Below are positions 1 to 7,459 of a DNA stretch of 64,000 bases, in pieces. Numbering within the stretch: position 1 is the stretch's first letter; each line of letters begins with the position of its first letter. Position numbers and translations under genes: made by a program. The notes under the pieces were generated by a model that saw nothing but the letters and a program-made list of their open reading frames with translations, was not told the DNA's origin and searched no databases. The DNA is taken from positions 1 to 64,000 of the forward strand of contig JABRVX010000006.1 of the NCBI GenBank assembly GCA_039961735.1, written 5' to 3'. Origin of the DNA: Fimbriimonadia bacterium (lineage in GTDB: Bacteria; Armatimonadota; Fimbriimonadia; Fimbriimonadales; JABRVX01).

Positions 1-11
1 CCTTACAAGGC

Positions 12-40
12 TTGACAAGGGCCGGGGGTTTTGCTATCTT
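12..40 (+). promoter_or_regulatory. Sigma-70-type promoter, probably leaderless
   Basis: TTGACA at 12-17, a 17-nt spacer and TATCTT at 35-40 form a near-consensus housekeeping promoter. The first in-frame start codon of the signal-peptide reading frame, GTG at 47, lies only 6 nt after the -10 box, which is where transcription should begin. No Shine-Dalgarno fits that start, so the transcript is probably leaderless. An AAAGGGGG before an ATG at 84 could be an alternative ribosome site, but that ATG opens a frame that closes after 17 codons. Confidence 0.7.
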
Positions 41-46
41 GGTAGC

Positions 47-1529
47 GTGCCCACTATCAGCCGAAGGGCACAAAGGGGGTTAGCATGGCTGAGCTTTCGG
101 AGGGGTACGGCCCTCATAGCGCTCCTGCTGCCCTCTAGCCTCTTGGGCGTGACCGCCGTCTCCGGCACCGCGAGCCTGGAGTTCTGGACGGCCTCGCCGG
201 CAAACATCCCCGTGACCGTGGAGATCGGCTTTGGGTAACCCCTACGCTCCGTATCGCGTCTATAGGAAGGCAGGCGGGGGCAACTACTCGCTCGTCGGAG
301 AGACCCCGATGCGGCTGTTCTTGGACACCTCGGCGACCAACGGCACGGCGTACACCTACAAGGCGTGCGTACTGAACGCGGGCGGCGGGGAGAGGGTGCT
401 TTTCGCGTGCAAGCTGAAGGAGCCGCAACGGTTCCGCGTGGACGTTGTTGAGGGCTCGACCTGCATCGTCGTGAAGACCTGGACCTCGCCGTCCGCCAGT
501 CCAGTGGTGGCCTATGAGTGGGATGGCACCGACATGTACGGCACGGATTTGGAGGACGACACCTACCGCTTCGTGCTCACTCTCGTTGACAAACCAGGCC
601 AGCCCAAGATCAAGCCAAAGCGATTGGAGGTCAGCCGGGTATTGCTCGGACAAGCGAGAGCTGTGCTGGTGAACGTAATGCACCACAACGTAGGCCCCAT
701 GACGTCGGGGTATGCTCGCCTCGCTCACATCAGGGCGGCCTGCAAGAGAGTTAGCCTGCCTGTAAAGGTGTTTCAGCCCGGCAACGCCTACTGGCTTGAC
801 TATGGACCTGATGGCATGACGCCAGGAGTCGCGATCTGGATCAAGTCGAGTGGAACCCGCATGGTGTACATCTTCACCCACGGCAACCATAACGTGCGTC
901 CCCAAGGCGATCTGGATACGACCAGTTTCGTCATGAGGTCAGCACCTGGGGAGATCAGCCTCGATCCTAGAGTCGGCATTGTTCGTGTCACCAACGTGCA
1001 CATCGCTGCTCTTCAGCTCCCGAAGCGCAAGCCGAGACTCGTGTGGGTTGACGCATGCGGCAGCGGTAGGCGTTACGCTAGTATCAACGAAGGGAACCTT
1101 AAGGACCCCGAGTCCTGGACAAAAGTGTCCATGAGCAACGCGAACGACATGGCATACTGGTTCTGGGGCGGTAGCGATCCGGACTACTATATCGGCGATC
1201 CTGCATGCTACTACATGGGCTACTTCGGGATGATGTACATGGGTGCGGATCCATACATTGACATGGTGCGATTGTTCTTTCAACGTTTCTCGGAAGGTGG
1301 TGGAGTGCCCTATCAGACAACTTACACCATCGGTCAGGTCATGCAGTGGCTGAGCGGTAGGTCAGAAGTAACGTCCGACTTCCAGGGGCCTCCTGCCCAC
1401 GACTGGTACCAAGGGCAGCTGTGGCTAATGGATAGTCCACCATTTTACAACATCCGTGTCTTCACGGATAGCTTGTGGGGCGGGACGTCCCTCTACTACG
1501 GCGGACTAAAGATGTCCGACATGCGCTAG
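47..1529 (+). CDS. Secreted FN3/FlgD-Ig protein with caspase-like peptidase domain (frameshifted)
   Basis: Reading frame 47-238 encodes a signal peptide (arginines, then a hydrophobic ALIALLLPSSLLGV core) and the first strand of a fibronectin-III-like domain. The rest of that domain continues one frame over from about 231 (NPYAPYRVYRK...). A +1 shift within TTTGGG at 230-235 joins them, so this is one gene with a frameshift or a sequencing error. Numbering from 231: FN3 to about residue 50; a FlgD-type Ig unit around 95-120 (WDGTDMYG...DDTYRFVLTL); then a domain with FTHG (His217) and DACGSG (Cys276). That His/Cys pair is the catalytic-dyad pattern of the caspase/gingipain/CHAT clan. Clan membership is inferred from these two motifs only. 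The C-terminal 150 residues are aromatic-rich and not recognised. The gene is followed 19 bp later by a membrane-anchored protein and may form an operon with it. Confidence 0.6.
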
Positions 1530-1548
1530 CGGACAAGGGAGTCATCAC

Positions 1549-2559
1549 ATGTCTCGGGCAATGCTCATAGCATCTTCCGCAATAGTGCTTGCGGTCATAG
1601 TGGCTACTGGTTGGTATTGGTGGAACCGGGATTCGGATCGCGTGCAGACCGGCCCGCTCAACGTAAAGGGGCCACTGCTAGAGCCAGGGGTCACTCCACC
1701 TAGCGAGCGCGACGTCGAGTGGATGCTGTTCCGACGACTCCTCTGGCGCCCCGACGACTATCCGCTGGCTTCGGCCCAACTGCTCCACATCCTCGAAGGG
1801 GACGCAACGGACCTCATGCCAGAGCCTTGGGAGCCTCAGAGGGACCCGTGGCCGGTGGAGTCGTGGCCGTTTGCCGTAGGCTTGCGCTCAGGTAACGTGT
1901 TGCTCGCCGACGAGGTCCGAGTTCTCAGAGACGACGATCTAGGGCCCAAGCTCGACAGGTTTCTGGCTCCAGACGTACCCCATGGTCAGCACCCTGCCGC
2001 GCGCCACGTGCTCGTGGTTGCGTCGCAAGACCTGCTGCTGAGGCCCGCAGGCTGGAGCGTCGTAGAGGCCTACGATCCAGGTTCTGATACGTGGCAGCCG
2101 ACGAAGTCGGACCATCGCCTCGAGTCGCACCTTGAGAGCTGGCCAGCACGGATCCCTGCGATGTACCTCGTTCCCACCGACGGGTCCAGCAGCATCGAGT
2201 GCACTGGGTACTTAACCCCTTCGCACGCGGCGAGCGGTAGGGAGCGGGCACGGCGCACCGGCGAGGGTTACCTCGTTCGATTCGGCAAGCCGGTGCCCGT
2301 TACGATCGTGCCACTGCGGTGGAATCCCCTGTACTTTGCCTGGGTGCAACGAGAAGGGGAGCGTGGTAGGCCAACAAGGAAGAGCGTGCCCGCGCTCTCT
2401 CCGGTGATCGAACCTCGCGTTGTGAATGTCCAGGAGGCACTCGTCCTTCCTACGGCATTCGAGGATCAGTGTGAGGTGTACCTGCGTTCCTTGGGGGCCG
2501 ATGACTGGTTGTGTGGCGTCGCCGTCTCCGCATCCACTCCTACTCTGGACGGAATGTGA
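1549..2559 (+). CDS. Membrane-anchored protein of unknown function
   Basis: 336 residues. The start is supported by AAGGGAG about 8 nt before the ATG. An N-terminal transmembrane anchor (residues 4-24, AMLIASSAIVLAVIVATGWYWW) is followed by a proline- and tryptophan-rich soluble region that should lie outside the membrane. No catalytic motif or known domain was recognised. It begins 19 bp after the caspase-like gene, in the same direction and with no terminator between, so co-transcription is likely and a role as partner, substrate or inhibitor of that protein is possible but unproven. Confidence 0.65.
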   Translation: MSRAMLIASSAIVLAVIVATGWYWWNRDSDRVQTGPLNVKGPLLEPGVTPPSERDVEWMLFRRLLWRPDDYPLASAQLLHILEGDATDLMPEPWEPQRDPWPVESWPFAVGLRSGNVLLADEVRVLRDDDLGPKLDRFLAPDVPHGQHPAARHVLVVASQDLLLRPAGWSVVEAYDPGSDTWQPTKSDHRLESHLESWPARIPAMYLVPTDGSSSIECTGYLTPSHAASGRERARRTGEGYLVRFGKPVPVTIVPLRWNPLYFAWVQREGERGRPTRKSVPALSPVIEPRVVNVQEALVLPTAFEDQCEVYLRSLGADDWLCGVAVSASTPTLDGM

Positions 2560-2671
2560 TGACACGCCGCTCAGCGCCCTGTGATGCTTGCTCAGAGTGG
2601 GCGAACGGGCTGGAGTTGTGCCGCGCGGTGTAGACTGGTCGCAGGGGGGCTGCGCGCGCCCCTCCTGCCTA

Positions 2672-3940
2672 TTATCCACCCAGCTCCTGTAACAGAGCTG
2701 ATGTTGCGGACATAGCATCGCCGAAGGCGGACACGGCGAAGTCGCACTGGTCCTCGGTGATGATCAGCGGGGGCTCCATGCGAATCACGCGCGGATTGTT
2801 CAGCGTATAGGCACAGATGACGCCGCGCGCGGTGAGCTGCCCGACGCACAACTCGCCGACATCGTCCTCGCTGAACACGATACCGATCATCAACCCCCTG
2901 CCCCGCACCTCCGCGATGTGCGACGGGAAGTCGGCCTGCACCGCACGTAACCCGCGAAGCAGCCTCTCCCCCATCTGCGCCGATCGCTCGCAGAGACCCT
3001 CTTCCTCGATCACTTGCAGCGTAGCCAGCCCCGCGACCGCGGCCAGCGGGTTGCCGCCAAAGGTGCTGGAGTGGATCAGAGGGTTTTCGGCGAAGGCCGG
3101 CTCCCACACCGCGGGCGTACCCATCGTCGCGCCTGCGGGGATCACTCCACCGCCTAGCGACTTTGCCAGCGTCATCAAGTCGGGCTCCACGCCTTCATGC
3201 TCCACCCCGAACATGCGACCGGTGCGGCCCAGCCCCGTCTGCACTTCGTCCACGATCAGCAGCGCACTTCGCGCACGGCACAGCTCGGCCACCTGCCTCA
3301 GGTAGCCGTCCGGCGGGATGACGATACCCCCTTCGCCTTGGATGGGCTCGATGATCACGCCCGCCGTCTCGTCGTCCACCGCCTCGCGCATGGAATCGAT
3401 ATCTCCGAACGGAACGTGCACGAAGCCGGGCACCAACGGGTCGAAGGGCGCGCGAAACACCTCGCGGCCAGAGGCCGACAGCGATCCCATGCTCTTGCCG
3501 TGAAACCCGCCGATGGTGCATACGAACTTGCTCTTGTGCGTGGCCTTCCGGGCGATCTTGATGGCCGCCTCGACCGCCTCGGTGCCCGAGTTGCACAGGA
3601 AGCTGTACTGCAGGTCGCCGGGGACCACCGCAGCGAGCCTCTCCGCCAGGTCGGCGAGAGGCTTGCTGAAGAACACCTTGCTGGAAAGTGGCATGCGGTC
3701 GAGCTGCTTTTTGACCGCCTCGACCACCTTCGGGTGCCGATGCCCTAGGCTGAAGACGCCGTAGCCACCGAGGCAATCCAGATAGCGGTTGCCCTCGGCA
3801 TCCGTCACGTAGCAGCCCTCGGCTTCCCACTCTAGTCCGAAGCCGGCGAAGGACATGAGACGCTCGAGGCCGGGATTTACGAATCTGCGGTACTTTTCAC
3901 GAGTATCGGCCAGCAGTCGTTCGGGATCCTCGGGCTTCAT
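2672..3940 (-). CDS. Class III (ornithine/putrescine-type) aminotransferase
   Basis: PLP-dependent fold-type I aminotransferase, 422 residues from the ATG at 3940. The reading frame stays open further upstream, but the protein family starts near MKPEDPERLL. Landmarks: NSGTEAVEAAIKIAR (phosphate binding), FHGKSMG, EPIQGEGG, IVDEVQTGLGRTG (Asp contacting the pyridine nitrogen), and LAKSLGGG with the Schiff-base lysine, then STFGGNPLA. The LAKSLGGGVIPAGA stretch resembles putrescine aminotransferase (YgjG/PatA) more than acetylornithine aminotransferase, but the substrate is not certain. There is no Shine-Dalgarno; a TATACT box ends 6 nt before the ATG. It stands alone, with the downstream neighbour on the opposite strand. 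Confidence 0.9.
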   Translation of the reverse strand: MKPEDPERLLADTREKYRRFVNPGLERLMSFAGFGLEWEAEGCYVTDAEGNRYLDCLGGYGVFSLGHRHPKVVEAVKKQLDRMPLSSKVFFSKPLADLAERLAAVVPGDLQYSFLCNSGTEAVEAAIKIARKATHKSKFVCTIGGFHGKSMGSLSASGREVFRAPFDPLVPGFVHVPFGDIDSMREAVDDETAGVIIEPIQGEGGIVIPPDGYLRQVAELCRARSALLIVDEVQTGLGRTGRMFGVEHEGVEPDLMTLAKSLGGGVIPAGATMGTPAVWEPAFAENPLIHSSTFGGNPLAAVAGLATLQVIEEEGLCERSAQMGERLLRGLRAVQADFPSHIAEVRGRGLMIGIVFSEDDVGELCVGQLTARGVICAYTLNNPRVIRMEPPLIITEDQCDFAVSAFGDAMSATSALLQELGG

Positions 3941-3946
3941 GTGGCC

Positions 3947-3952
3947 AGTATA
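3947..3952 (-). promoter_or_regulatory. -10 box of a probable leaderless promoter
   Basis: TATACT on the minus strand, ending 6 nt before the aminotransferase ATG at 3940. No good -35 lies 16-18 nt upstream (a TTGCCG sits at 20 nt). The lack of a ribosome-binding site together with this spacing points to a transcript starting at the A of ATG. Confidence 0.5.
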
Positions 3953-4175
3953 CCTACGGGTTCCTGGAGGGCCGGCAATCCAGTCCTGTCGGCGTTGCTG
4001 ACGGCAGAAGTGCGAGGTTCCATTTACTCGCTCGCTTCCCTCCCCGGATCCGGGGTTATCATGTCGTCCAGAAGGGTTGGGCAACTTCCGAGGGCCGGAC
4101 GGAGAGCACCTCGGAGCCGCCTTCGCCGAGGCCGGCAATTGTGCCTGCCTATTGATTGTTTGTTCGTGGAATGAG

Positions 4176-4871
4176 TTGAGAGTGAGAGCGCTGCCTATCT
4201 TGCTGTGTGCGTGCGCGGTGGGCCTCGTCGTCTCCGCCTTCGGGTCGGAGTCGCCGCATCGCGATAGGCTAGACCCGCAGATCACCCGACACTACGAAGC
4301 CGCGTGTATGGCCTTCGAGTCGGGCGATACGCAACGGGCTCTAGCCGAGATCGAGCTCGTGCTGGTGCCCCGCTCGACGGTATATATTGCTGCACCCAAG
4401 CGGTCCGAGTTGTATCGCTGCGCAGTACAAGGGCTCGAGGTATGGCGTGAGGCGCTCGGGGAAGACATGCCTTTCCGCCTGACGGACGACCCGAAGACCG
4501 CCGACATCCGCATCGAGTTTCGCAAGCAGTTGGCTAGCGACACCCACCACCTATGCGGTCACGTGGAGTGGAAGCGCAAGGCCGTGTACAGCAGAACCAC
4601 GCACAACACGTACCTGGACGCGACGGTGCTGGTGGCAACGCACACTGCCAAGGGCGAACCGCACGATGCAGCGTCCCTGGTGCACATCGTCGCGCACGAG
4701 CTTGGCCACATCCTGGGGTTAGACGACACGAGCGACCCCAACGACATCATGGGGCCCGACCTGCACGGCGCGGCCTCTTGCCGTCTCAGCGCCGGCGAGC
4801 TGGCGGCTATCACGAGCCTCCGCGCCCTGTGCAGAGAGCTCAAGGAGAACGCCGTTCGCGCGCAGCCTTAA
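4176..4871 (+). CDS. Secreted zinc metalloprotease, matrixin/snapalysin-like
   Basis: About 231 residues from TTG 4176; GTG 4182 is equally possible. Either start gives a short n-region and the hydrophobic signal sequence ALPILLCACAVGLVVSAFG. A central helical region (residues 30-80) precedes the catalytic part. The zinc motif reads HELGHILGLDD, that is HExxHxxGxxD, with Asp in place of the third His of matrixins, as in snapalysins. NDIMGP 10 residues later provides the Met-turn. An IRIEFRKQ strand upstream fits the edge strand of metzincin folds. Probably an exported peptidase. It is monocistronic, followed by a repeat-rich intergenic region. Confidence 0.8.
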   Translation: MRVRALPILLCACAVGLVVSAFGSESPHRDRLDPQITRHYEAACMAFESGDTQRALAEIELVLVPRSTVYIAAPKRSELYRCAVQGLEVWREALGEDMPFRLTDDPKTADIRIEFRKQLASDTHHLCGHVEWKRKAVYSRTTHNTYLDATVLVATHTAKGEPHDAASLVHIVAHELGHILGLDDTSDPNDIMGPDLHGAASCRLSAGELAAITSLRALCRELKENAVRAQP

Positions 4872-4938
4872 TGGTAGGTATTGCGACGTTGTAGGCAACG
4901 TGGACGTCTACTGCATCGCCATGCCGAGCCTGCTTAGC

Positions 4939-5069
4939 GTCATGCTGAGCTTGTCGAAGCAAACGTCATGCTGAGCTTGTCGAAGCATGACCCCGCCCGC
5001 CGCATGTCGTCGTCCTTCTGTGCTACGGTGCCGGCTTGCCACGTCATGCTTCGACAGGCTCAGCATGAC
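4939..5069. repeat. REP-like palindrome cluster (copy group 1)
   Basis: Two direct copies (4939-4960 and 4965-4990) and one inverted copy (5043-5069) of a 27-nt unit with ends GTCATGCTGAGC and GTCGAAGCATGAC; the inverted copy reads GTCATGCTTCGAC then GGCTCAGCATGAC. The termini GTCATGCT and AGCATGAC are themselves complementary, so each unit can fold. The same unit recurs at 10859-10989 and 17080-17209. Confidence 0.85.
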
Positions 5070-5333
5070 GTGGGGGAGGTTCAGCATGACGTGGCAAGAC
5101 TCAGCATGACGCGGCGGGGCTCAGCGTGACGTGGGGAGGTCAGCGTGACGATAGTGGTTGCGGTTGTAGGCACGATGATGGGCCGAGCATGGCGGTGCGG
5201 CTAGTTAGCAGTCGGTGAGAAAACGGGCTGCCCTACACAGCGAAAAGGCACGCAATCCGAAACCGCCTTCCGGGGTCCCGTATCGCGTCGGGTCGTGCCT
5301 GCGGCTTGCCTTTCCGTCCCGAACGCGTCCTGC

Positions 5334-5413
5334 ACCCGCCCGCCGCTCCGCCCCGGTACCTTGCCGGCACACCATCCGCTACCATGATAACACAGGTCTC
5401 GCTGCCTGGCGAG
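5334..5413 (-). repeat. 80-bp dispersed repeat, copy A
   Basis: The reverse complement of this stretch matches 10710-10790 with only a few differences, including the block CTCGCCAGGCAGCGAGAC, then TGTTATC, GGTAGCGGATGGTGTGCCGG and GGGGCGGAGCGGCGGGCGGG. Both copies lie in non-coding islands within 300 bp of the REP-like palindromes, so the two may belong to one composite element. No transposase is present. Confidence 0.8.
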
Positions 5414-5612
5414 AGGTTCGCTGCACGAATGCCTTCCCGTGGACGGGTGGCCGCGCCCACGGACGGTGGGGCCATCGCGGTGCAGGTGTAGCGCAGCGTG
5501 GCAAGGACCACCGGGACGGCGGCATGCGCGCACACGACAGCGAGTGGAGAACCTCCGAGACCGCGGAATCACGGCGCGCGTGAGGCCACCTGGAGCCGTC
5601 AGGACGGCGAAA

Positions 5613-6539
5613 CTACGACTCCGCTTCTTCCACCCGATTGCGAAGTGTGCCAAGACGCTCGATCGTTACCTCCACCTCGTCGCCTGGCTGCAGCAGGCGA
5701 GGGGGGTTCGAGTAGATACCCACCCCTGCAGGCGTACCGGTGGTCACGATGTCACCCGGCAGCAGGGTGAAACTGCGTGACAGACGTGACAGCAGGTGCG
5801 CCACACCGAACACCATGTCCCTCGTGTTGCCCTTCTGCCGCACCTCTCCGTTCACTCGACACTCCACACACAAGTTCTGCGGTTCACCCACCTCGTCTGC
5901 CGTCACCAGATAGGGTCCGCATGGGCCGAAGGTGTCGAAGGATTTTCCGCGTACCCACTGCTTCTCTCCCTTCTGGATGTCACGCGCCGTCACGTCGTTG
6001 AAACACATATAACCGAACACGCAGTCCAGCGCCTGTTCTTCGGGCACGTCCTTAGCCACACGCCCCACTACGAAGGCCAGCTCCGCCTCGTAGTCCAGGC
6101 TGTTCGTCTCGGCAGGCTTCACGATGGGATGCCCATGCCCGACCAGGCAGCTGGGGAACTTTGCGAACACCGTGGGGTATTCGGGTAGAGGCACGTTCTG
6201 CTCTTCGCAGTGATCGCGATAGTTCAGTCCGATGGCGATCACTTTGGATGGGTCCGGTACCGGCGGAAGGAACTGCACCTCTCCGATAAGGAACGAAGAA
6301 CTCGCAAGGTTGGTGGGGTCGGAGACTGACAACTCGCGAGCGATCCGCTCTGCTCGCCCCGCGAGGCGAAACCCGGTCTCCCCCATCTCGATGAGAGCAC
6401 GCATGGTTCTGGGTGCTGCGCTGCCGGTGCCGTCGGGCGTAGCGCTCAGAACCGCAGCGATGTCGAGGCACAGCCCGAGATCCTCAACCAAGACGCCAGC
6501 GCGGGTGCGGCCCTTGGCCACGAAGGACACCATCTTCAT
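5613..6539 (-). CDS. Fumarylacetoacetate hydrolase-family protein
   Basis: 308 residues from the ATG at 6539 (MKMVSFVAKG); a TTG eight codons upstream is possible but less conserved-looking. The C-terminal two thirds is the FAH catalytic fold: IGLNYRDHCEE opens it, FAKFPSCLVGHG follows, then the metal-binding acidic cluster DYEAELAFVVGR, NDVTARDIQ, KSFDTFGPCGPYLV and TTGTPAGVG. These are family-wide hallmarks of Mg-dependent C-C hydrolases, tautomerases and decarboxylases such as 2-hydroxyhepta-2,4-diene-1,7-dioate isomerases, oxaloacetate tautomerases and 2,4-diketo-3-deoxy-fuconate hydrolases; the specific substrate cannot be read from the sequence. It is divergently arranged with an SDR gene 68 bp away. 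Confidence 0.88.
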   Translation of the reverse strand: MKMVSFVAKGRTRAGVLVEDLGLCLDIAAVLSATPDGTGSAAPRTMRALIEMGETGFRLAGRAERIARELSVSDPTNLASSSFLIGEVQFLPPVPDPSKVIAIGLNYRDHCEEQNVPLPEYPTVFAKFPSCLVGHGHPIVKPAETNSLDYEAELAFVVGRVAKDVPEEQALDCVFGYMCFNDVTARDIQKGEKQWVRGKSFDTFGPCGPYLVTADEVGEPQNLCVECRVNGEVRQKGNTRDMVFGVAHLLSRLSRSFTLLPGDIVTTGTPAGVGIYSNPPRLLQPGDEVEVTIERLGTLRNRVEEAES

Positions 6540-6607
6540 GAGCGGAGACCCAATGGGGGACAATGTGCAGTCATGGGGCGCATTATTCCTGATCGAAGTG
6601 TCGTGAC

Positions 6608-7459
6608 GTGAGCGAGGCGGGACGAGTTCTGATTACCGGATGTTCGAGCGGTTTCGGGCTGCACTCGGCGATGCTCTTTGCGGGGCGCGGATGGCGGGTA
6701 TGGGCCGGTGTGCGTGATCCCGATCGAGCCCACGCGCTGAGAGCCGTTGCCACGGAAGCCAGCGCCGGTTCGATCGAAATCCTGACCCTGGACGTTGCCA
6801 AGCATGAACAGGTGACGAGCGCAGTCGCCGAGATGGAACGTGTTGCCGGCGGTGTGGATGTCCTCGTGAACAACGCGGGCTACGGCTACTTCGGCTTCGT
6901 AGAGCAGGCCGACCTGGACGAGGTGCGCGCGAACTTCGAGACCAACGTGTTCGGGCTGCTCGCGGTCACACAGACCGTGCTGCCCATCATGCGCCGGCAG
7001 GGGCGCGGGCGGATTATCAATCTCTCGAGTCTCGTCGGACGATTCGCTTTTCCTCTCAGTGGACCTTACTGTGCGACGAAGCACGCAGTCGAGGCACTGT
7101 CAGAAGCGCTGTACCACGAGGTGCGCGGATTCGGCATCCATGTGAGCGTCATTCAGCCCGGGATGTTCCTCACGGACTTTCAGAGTCGCTCGCTCCGCGT
7201 GCATCCCGACACCGACAACCCAGCGTCGCCGTACGCAGCCGTTCGTGAGGGCACGAGGCGACGCAGAGCAAAACAGGCGGAGGCGGCGGGCGACCCGCGG
7301 GAGGTGGCGGAGGTCATCTGGAAGGCAGCCACGGCGCCAACTCCGAGGTTCCGGTACCGCGTAGGAGCCGACGCCGAAGAATATCTCTCGATGCGTGAGA
7401 GAATGACCGACGAGGAGTTCTTCGCAGAGATGGAGACGCGGCATGCGAACCCTCAGTAG
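6608..7459 (+). CDS. Short-chain dehydrogenase/reductase
   Basis: 283 residues, GTG start. Classical SDR: the TGCSSGFG nucleotide-binding loop near residue 11, DVLVNNAGYG, NLSS with the catalytic Ser, and YCATK with the catalytic Tyr and Lys, followed by QPGMF. The VRDPDRA basic residue after the second strand suggests NADP(H). The closest pattern is the 'oxidoreductase with SDR_c5-like tail' group that acts on hydrophobic alcohols or ketones; the substrate is not assignable. The stop overlaps the next gene by 17 bp, implying translational coupling. Confidence 0.9.
   Translation: MSEAGRVLITGCSSGFGLHSAMLFAGRGWRVWAGVRDPDRAHALRAVATEASAGSIEILTLDVAKHEQVTSAVAEMERVAGGVDVLVNNAGYGYFGFVEQADLDEVRANFETNVFGLLAVTQTVLPIMRRQGRGRIINLSSLVGRFAFPLSGPYCATKHAVEALSEALYHEVRGFGIHVSVIQPGMFLTDFQSRSLRVHPDTDNPASPYAAVREGTRRRRAKQAEAAGDPREVAEVIWKAATAPTPRFRYRVGADAEEYLSMRERMTDEEFFAEMETRHANPQ

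Larger units (their letters stand above)
4872..5612. other. 741-bp intergenic region with dispersed repeats
   Basis: No convincing gene. The open frames here are short, mutually overlapping and arginine-rich, as expected by chance in GC-rich DNA. It holds a cluster of REP-like palindromes (4939-5069), decaying partial copies ending in CAGCATGACG or CAGCGTGACG to about 5155, and an 80-bp companion repeat (5334-5413). Nothing was recognised from 5414 to 5612. Confidence 0.6.

Noticed and set aside
5201-5780. Several overlapping 60-150-residue frames on both strands
   Set aside because: Composition is Arg/Pro/Gly-rich, frames overlap each other on both strands, and part is the 80-bp repeat.
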